From Tectiglobus diatomicola (lineage in GTDB: Bacteria; Pseudomonadota; Alphaproteobacteria; Rhizobiales; Hyphomicrobiaceae), in NCBI GenBank assembly GCA_039583345.1, contig JAZDSJ010000006.1:62001-126000 (forward strand): 64,000 nt of DNA. The letters are read 5' to 3'. The notes under the pieces are model-generated. The model did not search any database. It saw only the letters and a list, made by a program, of their open reading frames with translations, and had not been told where the DNA came from. Within the stretch, counting starts at the first letter, position 1, and each line of letters opens with the position of its first letter. This document shows positions 56,295 to 64,000 of this stretch, piece by piece. A program made the translations under genes and the position numbers.

Positions 56295-57077
56295 AAGCTC
56301 TCTTATTTGCTTCTACTATAATTACTACATCATTCATGATGTTATATCATATGACTCAAAATTTTTTATGTAAAATTTCATTGTCCCTTAGTATTAATGA
56401 GTTCAAGATCTAATAAATAATTTTTATTATTCTCTCAATTCATATACATAAACAGAAGTGTTTAGTAAGAATATGCTCTTAGTTAAGAGGTGGAGCAAAC
56501 TTAATAAATAATGTATCGTGCCTTTTGAAATACAGTCTGTTGTTAATAGGTCACTAGTAGTTCTAATAGATGAACTGAGCTGTTCGGTGTCAAATTAATC
56601 ATAGACGTAAAGTAGTTGTAGATTTTTGAAGTTATGAATAAATATAATTTTAGCCAAAGGAGAGGTTATACGAAGTAACACTACACCATTCTTCATATCA
56701 ATAAACTGTTAAATATCTTAATGCTGAATTTAGTATCAATTCCAAGCAAGAAAGACTGAGTGCTTTAATGCAACTTTAGTTACTGGTCTTGTGATGTAAA
56801 CTTAGATCTACAACGTATTAATAATAATAACTAAAGTGTATTTTGAGAAAACAACGATGAAGATATTTTCAAAATAATTTGAAGTAGTTTCTAACAAACT
56901 AAATCAGAATCAATTATGTGATCTTGTAACGCTATACGATAGATGCAGGTCAGTAATATAAAAATCTTATTAAAGATAAGGACTAATATATTTATATCGC
57001 TATTTAGAGATGAAACTGTTAACCAAACATTTCATAAGAATGCTTAGTTCTTTATATCGATAAGTAGGTTTAGTTGC
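56295..57077. other. non-coding region upstream of the lipid-modification cluster
   Basis: About 780 bases without a supported gene. AAAGGAGAGG near 56655 resembles a ribosome binding site, but no frame follows. No convincing promoter boxes were seen. Confidence 0.5.
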
Positions 57078-58421
57078 ATGTCCAAATTGAAAATCGCCGT
57101 TATTGGTTCAGGAATATCAGGGCTTTCATGCGCGTGGCTTTTATCCAAATCTCATAATGTAACGTTATTCGAACGTAATGATCGTTTAGGTGGCCATAGC
57201 AATACCGTCAAAATTCCATCGTCAGTTGGTCCAATAAGTATTGATACAGGTTTCATAGTTTACAATGAAGTAACCTATCCAAACTTGACAGCTCTTTTTA
57301 ACCATCTTGACGTTAATACCGTACGCAGTAACATGGGTTTTGCCGTGTCACTAAATTCAGGTGGCTACGAATACTCAGGCAGTGGATTAAGTGGTTTATT
57401 TGGGCAGCTGTCTAATCTAATAAATAGTCGCCACCTAATTATGATCTACGATATTTTTCGCTTTTTTCGAAATGCTGGAGCATTCCAAGCAAGTGCTTCT
57501 GATCCAGATCTCACACTTGCCCAATGGCTCAAAGAGTCTGGCTATTCTGAAGATTTCATACAGAATCACATTTTGCCGATGGGAGCAGCTATCTGGTCTG
57601 TTCCATCAACGCAGATGATGGATTTTCCTGTAATTTCATTTTCGCGCTTTTTTCATAACCATGGATTATTAAAAATAAATAATCGACCAAAATGGCGTAC
57701 TGTTGTTAATGGTAGTCATAATTATGTAAGCAAAATTATTGCTAAATTCGATGGACTAACACGCACGGGATTGGAGATCCAAAAAATAATGCGAAGAAGT
57801 GATGCAGTAGATTTGTTTGCAGATGGCCGACTGATTGATAGTTTCGATCATTGTGTGCTCGCAACGCATGCTGATCAGGCTCTAAAAATACTATGTGATG
57901 TGGACTCTATTGAAAGTAGTTGTCTCAGTTCTTTTAAATATTCGGAAAATGAAGCAGTTCTACACGATGATCAGCTTACAATGCCACGGCGTAAACATCT
58001 TTGGTCGAGCTGGAATTATGTCTCTTATAGTCCTGAAAACAATCCCGCCGTGACATATTGGATGAATAATTTGCAACCCTTACCGACAAAACACAACTAC
58101 TTTGTAACACTTAATCCAGCTCATCAAGTCTCAAGTGAAAATATCTTTGGGAGATACAACTACACACATCCTATATTCAATTCTGCTGCTATCAAATCAC
58201 AAAAATATTTATGGAGTTTACAGGGAAGGAGAAGAACTTGGTTTGCCGGAAGTTATTTTGGTTACGGTTTTCATGAAGATGGCTTGCAGGCTGGTCTTGC
58301 TGTTGCTGAAAGCTTGGGAGGCATCTCCAGACCTTGGCAGGTCAAAGGCCAATCGGACCGCATTAATCTTAATCAAAGATTTGAAATTAATAATGTTATA
58401 GGTGTAATTAATGATGGATAG
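57078..58421 (+). CDS. FAD-dependent amine oxidase-like protein
   Basis: A 447-residue flavoprotein of the NAD/FAD-binding amine oxidase-like family that accompanies CFA-type synthases in proteobacteria. The N-terminal dinucleotide-binding motif is IAVIGSGISGLSCAWLL, followed by ERNDRLGGHSNTV and DTGFIVYNEVTYPNL. Conserved blocks further on are AAIWSVPSTQMMDFPVISFSRFF, NRPKWRTVVNGSHNYV, ATHADQAL, and AGSYFGYGFHEDGLQAGLAVAE near the end, the C-terminal FAD contact. The gene overlaps the next by 11 bases, so the two are coupled. The exact reaction on lipids is unknown; relatives are implicated in modifying unsaturated or cyclopropane fatty acids. Confidence 0.88.
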   Translation: MSKLKIAVIGSGISGLSCAWLLSKSHNVTLFERNDRLGGHSNTVKIPSSVGPISIDTGFIVYNEVTYPNLTALFNHLDVNTVRSNMGFAVSLNSGGYEYSGSGLSGLFGQLSNLINSRHLIMIYDIFRFFRNAGAFQASASDPDLTLAQWLKESGYSEDFIQNHILPMGAAIWSVPSTQMMDFPVISFSRFFHNHGLLKINNRPKWRTVVNGSHNYVSKIIAKFDGLTRTGLEIQKIMRRSDAVDLFADGRLIDSFDHCVLATHADQALKILCDVDSIESSCLSSFKYSENEAVLHDDQLTMPRRKHLWSSWNYVSYSPENNPAVTYWMNNLQPLPTKHNYFVTLNPAHQVSSENIFGRYNYTHPIFNSAAIKSQKYLWSLQGRRRTWFAGSYFGYGFHEDGLQAGLAVAESLGGISRPWQVKGQSDRINLNQRFEINNVIGVINDG

Positions 58422-59181
58422 CGCAAAGATTTACTGCGGTGAAGTACACCATAAACGCTTGCGGCCCAAAAGACATAAGTTGCATTACACAGTTTTTTCA
58501 ATTTTAGTAAATATTGATGATCTTGAAGATATAAGCAGTCGCTCATGGCTTTTTGGTTACAACAAGCCATCATTCTTCAGTATTTATGACAAAGACTTTG
58601 GCTATCGAGATGGCATGCCTATATCCCAATATGCACGGCAAATACTTTCTGGCACAGCAATGGGTGCACTAACTCATCGCATATCGCTTCTGACATATCC
58701 AAGGATCATGGGTTATTCTTTCAATCCTTTAAGTGTGTATTATTGTACGGGAAAAGATGGGCAGTTATGTGCTATTATCTATGAAGTAACTAACACTTTT
58801 GGTGATCGCCATTGTTATGTTTTGCACCCAGGAATAGAACGCCACGGTGTTTACATACATTCCTGTGAAAAAAAAATGTATGTATCACCTTTTCTATCAC
58901 TTAAAGGCCAATATAACTTTCGTATAACCTTCCCATCAGAGAGACTTTTAGTAGGTGTAAATTTCTGTGATGATCAAGGGCCTTTGATAAAAACATTCTT
59001 CAGCGCAAATGCTAAACCATTCAATGATCGAATATTACTTAATCTTGCGATCGGTTATCCGTTGATGACACTAAAAGTAATCGCTGGTATTCATTTCGAA
59101 GCATTTCGACTTTGGTTGAAGCGTATTCCACTTACAAAACGCCCAGCTAGACCTCGATTTGTTATATCTACGCGAGAGTAG
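58411..59181 (+). CDS. DUF1365 family protein
   Basis: A DUF1365 protein, 256 residues, function unknown. The family pattern is clear: IYCGEVHHKRLRPKRHKLHY at the start, then SLLTYPRIMGYSFNPLSVYYC, YEVTNTFGDRHCYVL and KKMYVSPFLSLKGQYNF, and then YPLMTLKVIAGIHFEAFRLWLK near the end. It has no signal peptide. Such genes lie between the amine oxidase-like gene and the CFA synthase in many proteobacteria, suggesting a shared lipid-modification pathway. The start overlaps the preceding gene by 11 bases. Confidence 0.88.
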   Translation: MMDSAKIYCGEVHHKRLRPKRHKLHYTVFSILVNIDDLEDISSRSWLFGYNKPSFFSIYDKDFGYRDGMPISQYARQILSGTAMGALTHRISLLTYPRIMGYSFNPLSVYYCTGKDGQLCAIIYEVTNTFGDRHCYVLHPGIERHGVYIHSCEKKMYVSPFLSLKGQYNFRITFPSERLLVGVNFCDDQGPLIKTFFSANAKPFNDRILLNLAIGYPLMTLKVIAGIHFEAFRLWLKRIPLTKRPARPRFVISTRE

Positions 59182-59209
59182 ACCATCTCTTAAGGATATT
59201 ACTTTAACC

Positions 59210-60469
59210 GTGAAAAATTTCTCTATGTTTCAAAGACTACAAATTAGAAGAAGATATAGTGTATTGATTAGCCGTATCATTATACATGTTCTAACTATAT
59301 TTTTACGTGATCTATCACGCGGAAGACTAAAACTAATATTTCCTTCTGGCATTAAAGCTACTGTTTTCCAAAACGAAGTACACTCAGACTGTGATGTCAT
59401 ATTACATGTAAAAAACTTTGGTGTTTTTTGGAAATCAATACGGCGCGGCACTGTAGGTTTTGCAGCAAGCTACATAGATGGAGACTTTGAAGTAAATAGT
59501 CTTAAAAATACTTTTCGCTTTTTTATTTCAAATAAAAAAAAGCTCGGAAATGCGGTTCAAGGTTTTTTTTTAACACGTCTGCCCGACAAGCTATTTCATA
59601 AGCTACACGCAAACACTAAATCGGGTAGCCAGCGCAATATTGCTGCCCATTATGATCTCGGTAATGCTTTCTATAATGAATGGCTTGACGAAACTATGAC
59701 TTATTCTAGTGCAATTTTTAAAGATGCTCAGTCTTTGGAACAAGCACAGGAAGCTAAATACCAACGAGTTGCAGATTTAGTTGGTATAAAACCGGGAAAA
59801 TCAGTGCTTGAAATTGGATGTGGTTGGGGCAGAATGTCCGAGATAGCAGCAAAACGTGATGCCAGAGTTACAGCACTAACAGTATCGCATCAACAATTAC
59901 AGTATGCTCGCGAACGCATAAACCGATCTGGTTTAGCTGATAAAGTTGATGTACGATTTGAAGACTATCGTAATTGTCGAGGAACATTCGATGGTATTGC
60001 TTCGATTGAAATGATTGAGGCTGTAGGTGAGGAAAATTGGGGCATATATTTTGACACTGTAGCTTCTCGTTTGAAAGAAGGAGGACGTGCTGTTATTCAA
60101 GCTATTACTATTGATCCTGAGCTATTCAAAAGCTATCGTAAAAAGCCAGATTTCATTCAGCGTTTCATTTTTCCAGGTGGGATGCTTCCTACAGAACAAT
60201 TACTCGATAAACACGCTGAAGCCGCAGGCTTGGAATCCCTTCACAAAGAACGATTTGGTCCGTGCTATGCACGCACACTTAGAGAATGGCGGACACGGTT
60301 CACTAAGGCATGGCCTCGTCTTAAAGATATGGGATTTGATGAAAAATTTTGTAGAATGTGGCTTTATTATTTAACATATTGTGAGGTTGGTTTTGAGCAA
60401 AGAACAATAGATGTCGGCATTTACGTTTTTAGAAAGCCTAAATCAATTACATCTACGGTGATTTCATAG
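59210..60469 (+). CDS. cfa: cyclopropane-fatty-acyl-phospholipid synthase family methyltransferase
   Basis: This SAM-dependent enzyme of the CFA synthase family adds a methylene or methyl group to unsaturated acyl chains of membrane phospholipids. The N-terminal part (about residues 30-120) contains GTVGFAASYIDGDFEV. The catalytic core has NIAAHYDLGNAFYNEWLDETMTYSSAIF, the SAM motif LEIGCGWGRMSEIA, and EMIEAVGEENW. The C-terminus ends with YLTYCEVGFEQRTIDVGIYVF. The frame opens at a TTG (59159) inside DUF1365, but the GTG at 59210 or ATG at 59225 fits better, with AAGG about 14 bases before the GTG. Start uncertain; family secure. Confidence 0.9.
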   Translation: MKNFSMFQRLQIRRRYSVLISRIIIHVLTIFLRDLSRGRLKLIFPSGIKATVFQNEVHSDCDVILHVKNFGVFWKSIRRGTVGFAASYIDGDFEVNSLKNTFRFFISNKKKLGNAVQGFFLTRLPDKLFHKLHANTKSGSQRNIAAHYDLGNAFYNEWLDETMTYSSAIFKDAQSLEQAQEAKYQRVADLVGIKPGKSVLEIGCGWGRMSEIAAKRDARVTALTVSHQQLQYARERINRSGLADKVDVRFEDYRNCRGTFDGIASIEMIEAVGEENWGIYFDTVASRLKEGGRAVIQAITIDPELFKSYRKKPDFIQRFIFPGGMLPTEQLLDKHAEAAGLESLHKERFGPCYARTLREWRTRFTKAWPRLKDMGFDEKFCRMWLYYLTYCEVGFEQRTIDVGIYVFRKPKSITSTVIS

Positions 60470-60508
60470 GTCTAATTTGTTTGTAATTAAAATGAGAATT
60501 TATGTAGC

Positions 60509-60979
60509 ATGATTAGTGGCAAGCCCTCAGTTCTAAAAAAAACCACCTTTTCATTTGTAGATTTTTTTGAAGGACAAACCCAAGCTTGGGGAATATTCGA
60601 AGATCGTTTTGGGAAAATCAGACTACATTTATCAATTAATATGAACGGTAGCTGGTCAAGAGATAACTTTGTATTGGAAGAAAATTTTTACTACAACGAC
60701 GGGCGTCAGGAAAATCGAAAATGGTTAATAAAAAATGGAAAATGTGATCAATTTCTAGCCACATGTGATGATTGTATAGGCCAAGCAATAGGGCAAATTA
60801 TCGAAAATGAGATCAAAATGCGATATCATTTTCGTCTTAAAATGAGAAAGCATGTATTACACGTTTATTTTATTGATCGTATTATAAAACTAGATAACTA
60901 CCGCGCGGTGAATCGTGCAACAATGTATAAATGGGGGATCAAACTTGGTGAACTATCTCTTTTTTTTGAAAAAAAATAA
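60509..60979 (+). CDS. DUF3833 family protein
   Basis: A DUF3833 protein of 156 residues, function unknown. The diagnostic motif FFEGQTQAWGIFEDRFGK is near the start. It continues with EENFYYNDGRQENRKWLI, then a beta-rich body, and NRATMYKWGIKLGELSLFF at the C-terminus, the family end. Members often have an N-terminal lipid anchor; this one lacks a clear signal peptide. It is the last gene of the lipid-modification cluster, 39 bases after the CFA-type gene. Confidence 0.85.
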   Translation: MISGKPSVLKKTTFSFVDFFEGQTQAWGIFEDRFGKIRLHLSINMNGSWSRDNFVLEENFYYNDGRQENRKWLIKNGKCDQFLATCDDCIGQAIGQIIENEIKMRYHFRLKMRKHVLHVYFIDRIIKLDNYRAVNRATMYKWGIKLGELSLFFEKK

Positions 60980-61720
60980 AGTCATCAGCGTACTATAGAA
61001 ACTCAAAGCTGCAACGTTTCAGAAAATAAGAATTACATTTTTTAGTGTCGTATACGATGTTATATTTAAGGATGAAGTTACTTAAAATAGTGTAAAATAC
61101 AGAGATCATTAGCATTTAATAATCTTAAAACTGATATCATTAGCACACTCACAGTTGCTACTTTCACCTTAAGAGCGGTGTCTTTATTTTATTTCCTCAA
61201 CCTCAAACAACAAAAAGTTTTCATATAAGTCATTTTTCTTAAGTAAAAACTATATGTGATTAATCTACTTACCACATTCAAGAAAGATGACCGTGTTAAT
61301 TTAGACTTGCATGCTGATTGAAAATTCGTGTCATCAAGTTTTTAAAAAAGAAAAAGCTTTAAAAACAGATGACTCTACTTTTTTTATAAATTAATGATTT
61401 TCGTTAACTGTAGTTTTGGACTGAACAGTGATTTAGAAAAAAATGCAGTTATATATAAAAGTTAATAATTTTATTTACATTAATATTTTCTACCAATATA
61501 AGACAATTAATATTGCTAATATACTTTACCAAAAGTTTAGTGATATCTGTACATTAACAATATAGTTTTCTGAAATTTTTTTATCTAAAAATTAAATAAA
61601 TGCTTCGTGCCGGCCACGATATATATGATAACACCTGGCAAATTCAAAATTATAACATTAAAGTAATAATACAACGCAATACACTTTACAGCTTCCATAT
61701 CTTGAGAAGAAAGCTAAGCT
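60980..61720. other. non-coding gap between DUF3833 and ispG
   Basis: About 740 bases, very AT-rich in the second half, with no supported gene or terminator. Relatives often have a RodZ-like gene before ispG; none is seen. Confidence 0.5.
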
Positions 61721-62941
61721 ATGAACTATCTTTGTGCCCCCCGCCGCAAGTCTGTAGCTGTCAATATTTCTGGATTAATAGTTGGTGGCTCAGCCCCCGT
61801 TGTTGTGCAATCTATGACTAATACAGATACTGCAGATATTGTCCAGACAGTTAATCAAATTATAGAACTTGCACATGCAGGCTGTGAGTTAGTGCGTATT
61901 ACTGTCGATCGCGATGAAGCAGCAAAAGCCGTTCCTCATATTCGCGATAAACTTTTAAAATATAATGTAAATGTGCCTCTAGTAGGAGATTTTCATTACA
62001 TTGGCCATAAGCTTTTGCAAGAAAACCCAGCCTGTGCAGAAGCTCTTGATAAATACCGAATTAATCCAGGAAACGTAGGTTTCAAAAATAAGAGAGACAA
62101 ACAATTCTTATTAATTGTAGAAAAGGCGCTAGAATATAGAAAACCAATTCGTATCGGTGTGAATTGGGGATCTCTCGATCAAGAACTTCTCACCCATCTT
62201 ATGAACAAAAACGCTAAATCATCTTCTCAACAACCAGCCCGTGTAGTAATGCATGAAGCATTAGTTCAGTCTGCTTTAATGTCAGCTGAACGTGCAAAAG
62301 AGGTTGGCTTGGCAGCTAACCGTATTATTATCTCAGCTAAAGTATCTGCAGTACAAGATTTAATTCATGTTTATTATCTATTATCAAAACGTTGTAATTA
62401 CGCATTACATCTTGGCCTTACAGAAGCTGGCATGGGATCCAAAGGCATAGTAGCCTCCTCGGCGGCATTAGGCATTCTTTTGCAACAAGGTATTGGTGAT
62501 ACCATCCGCTACTCTCTAACACCAAAGCCTGGGGGAGACCGAACGCAAGAAGTACGTGTAGCACAAGAGCTTCTACAAACTATGGGGATTCGAGCGTTCC
62601 TTCCTGCTGTAACTGCTTGCCCTGGATGCGGACGAACCACATCTGAAGTTTTCCAGCAATTAGCAAATGATGTGCAGAACATGATCTACGATCGGATGCC
62701 ATACTGGAAAAGTAAATATCCCGGTGTCGAAGAATTAAACTTAGCTGTTATGGGCTGTATCGTGAATGGCCCAGGTGAATCTAAACATGCCGATATTGGT
62801 ATTTCATTACCTGGGACTGGGGAACAGCCAGCAGCTCCAGTTTACATTGATGGAAAGAAAATCCTAACACTTCGTGGCCCTAATATCACCACTGAATTCA
62901 AAGGCATTATCGAAAATTATATAGAGAATCGTTTTAGCTAG
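61721..62941 (+). CDS. ispG: 4-hydroxy-3-methylbut-2-enyl diphosphate synthase IspG
   Basis: IspG is a 4Fe-4S enzyme that makes HMBPP in the MEP isoprenoid pathway. The N-terminal TIM-barrel part has VVVQSMTNTDTAD, RITVDRDEAAKAVP, LVGDFHYIGH and YRINPGNVG. The cluster ligands are in TACPGCGRT and MGCIVNGPGESKHADIGISLPG (CPGC, a third Cys and Glu). Length 406 is typical. The Glu of NGPGESK is present, so the enzyme looks functional. In relatives hisS follows ispG; here hisS is about 53 kb away, a break in gene order. Confidence 0.95.
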   Translation: MNYLCAPRRKSVAVNISGLIVGGSAPVVVQSMTNTDTADIVQTVNQIIELAHAGCELVRITVDRDEAAKAVPHIRDKLLKYNVNVPLVGDFHYIGHKLLQENPACAEALDKYRINPGNVGFKNKRDKQFLLIVEKALEYRKPIRIGVNWGSLDQELLTHLMNKNAKSSSQQPARVVMHEALVQSALMSAERAKEVGLAANRIIISAKVSAVQDLIHVYYLLSKRCNYALHLGLTEAGMGSKGIVASSAALGILLQQGIGDTIRYSLTPKPGGDRTQEVRVAQELLQTMGIRAFLPAVTACPGCGRTTSEVFQQLANDVQNMIYDRMPYWKSKYPGVEELNLAVMGCIVNGPGESKHADIGISLPGTGEQPAAPVYIDGKKILTLRGPNITTEFKGIIENYIENRFS

Positions 62942-63077
62942 AACTAGCTATAAAAAATCTTTAATATAGTTCAAGTACTACTATAATGTTACTTAAACAC
63001 AAATACACGGACTGCGTTTACATTCTTTTAGTCGAATCAATGTGTAGTAGCCTCCAGAACAGGGAGGAGAGTTCAGA

Positions 63078-63833
63078 ATGCTTATGAATGTTTCTGAAAT
63101 AATGTCACTTAGAGATAAATACTCCGAGTTGAAAGGTAGCCGTGTATTAATAACTGGTATTAGTCCATCATGGGGCTTAGACATAGCAATTGCTTTCGCC
63201 GAATATAACTGCAATCTTGTTCTACAAATTCCTGATCCTTCCCCCGAGACTGATACAATATTACAGATGATTTCAGAAATAACACCCAATATTTCAGCTT
63301 ATCATGACCCGATTACAGATTCTGAAAAATCCATACGTTTTGCTCAGAAGGCGATCCAGATTTACGGTGGGATCGAGACAGTTATTAATCTGATACCGAT
63401 CAATTTATATCATATTGAAACTTCAGTGACTTTAGATGGAATTGAATCTCTACTTTATGCTCCAATACAAGTTGCTTGCCACATCACACAAGTCGCAGCA
63501 AACCGAATGGGATTAACTTGGTCAAACGGTTCTATTCTGAATGTTCTGCGATTACCTAAACCCAATACTAAAACAGAATCAACTTTAGTAGGTATTGCAC
63601 GCTCTGCACTAACATCGATGACTAAAGCAGAAGCATACGATTGGTCTGAGCATGGCATTAGAATAAATGCTGTGGCTCCACAGAATAATTATATTGAAAG
63701 ATCTTCAATAATGGGTGATTGCCTTCATACCGAGCCAGATTTGGCTAAAATTGCAACATACCTTGCTTCTCATAAGGGTAAAAATCTATCAGGATATGTG
63801 CTTTCGTACAAAGATCGGGAAAGTATCCAATAA
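63078..63833 (+). CDS. SDR-family protein lacking the catalytic Tyr and Lys
   Basis: A 251-residue Rossmann-fold protein of the short-chain dehydrogenase/reductase family. The cofactor motif is ITGISPSWGLDIAIAFAE, a loosened form of TGxxxGxG. The C-terminal part WSEHGIRINAVAP is classic. Where SDRs have YxxxK, the alignment gives V171 and R175 (VGIARSALTSMTKAEA), so both catalytic residues are replaced and dehydrogenase activity is doubtful. The start has GGAGGAG 8 bases upstream of the ATG at 63078, and the frame is intact with no stops, so it is probably expressed. It lies 136 bases after ispG on the same strand. Confidence 0.8.
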   Translation: MLMNVSEIMSLRDKYSELKGSRVLITGISPSWGLDIAIAFAEYNCNLVLQIPDPSPETDTILQMISEITPNISAYHDPITDSEKSIRFAQKAIQIYGGIETVINLIPINLYHIETSVTLDGIESLLYAPIQVACHITQVAANRMGLTWSNGSILNVLRLPKPNTKTESTLVGIARSALTSMTKAEAYDWSEHGIRINAVAPQNNYIERSSIMGDCLHTEPDLAKIATYLASHKGKNLSGYVLSYKDRESIQ

Positions 63834-64000
63834 CGACTAAGATTTAATATTATCCACATCAGGTTATTTAGAACTATTGAACTAATTAAGAGAGCGAATA
63901 ATTTTGAGAAACTTTAGCAATCAACTCAAATCTTGACACTTTATAACCATATAGTATAAAAATCTGTCAATACTGACTACCAAAACTTGTTACTATTATA

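Overview
This window looks like a piece of chromosome from a low-GC, host-restricted or otherwise reduced alphaproteobacterium. Several things point to alphaproteobacteria: the rpsT-dnaA-dnaN-recF-gyrB order, the lysC...prfA-prmC-DUF4167 order, an alphaproteobacterial-type histidyl-tRNA synthetase followed by hisZ and short-form hisG, the DUF1491/peptidoglycan-binding pair, and a DUF1365/CFA-synthase/DUF3833 cluster. Gene content resembles Rhodospirillales more than Rhizobiales, but this is from memory of gene orders and was not tested. By my hand sum only about 72% of the window is coding. At least one housekeeping gene (purA) is a recognisable pseudogene, and several expected neighbours (ptsP, clpB, degP, dut, pssA) are absent. 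This suggests a genome in mid-reduction. Reduced alphaproteobacterial symbionts such as the tunicate symbiont Ca. Endolissoclinum are a possible comparison, offered only as a hypothesis.

Layout. 1-4.9 kb (minus strand): aroE (cut by the window edge), aroQ, a secreted protein of unknown function and an ABC-F ATPase. 5-5.8 kb: ruins of purA. 6.8-11.5 kb (plus): a DUF2189 membrane protein, then the overlapping hisS-hisZ-hisG operon. 11.9-18 kb: a DUF2805 protein, dihydrofolate reductase, the hflK-hflC-DUF2065 operon and phosphatidylserine decarboxylase. 18-28 kb: coaBC, rpsT with a strong terminator, dnaA with a terminator, dnaN, recF and gyrB, which is the replication-initiation neighbourhood. 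28-34.4 kb (minus): DUF4167, prmC and prfA, then a 1.9 kb empty gap where relatives carry ptsP, then lysC. 34.7-37.5 kb: ubiG, O-acetylhomoserine sulfhydrylase and msrB. 37.7-45.3 kb (minus): a ten-gene, tightly overlapping Mrp/Mnh-type cation/proton antiporter operon with three separate ND2/4/5-type pump subunits.

46.6-51.2 kb: a large envelope protein with three internal repeats and an OmpA-like domain, a tiny conserved-looking protein, DUF1491 and a peptidoglycan-binding-domain protein. 51.9-56.3 kb: a succinate-semialdehyde-type dehydrogenase, metX-metW and sufE. 57-61 kb: a four-gene lipid-modification cluster (FAD amine oxidase-like, DUF1365, CFA-type methyltransferase, DUF3833). 61.7-63.8 kb: ispG and a short-chain dehydrogenase-like protein that lacks the catalytic Tyr and Lys.

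Together the genes keep translation, replication start, histidine, shikimate, isoprenoid, CoA and methionine synthesis, envelope maintenance and ion homeostasis. I found no CRISPR array, insertion sequence, prophage, intact tRNA or rRNA, or secondary-metabolite gene. No clearly new multi-gene system is visible. The most unusual items are the three-pump antiporter operon, the triple-repeat OmpA protein, the catalytically degenerate SDR and the decayed purA and ptsP loci.
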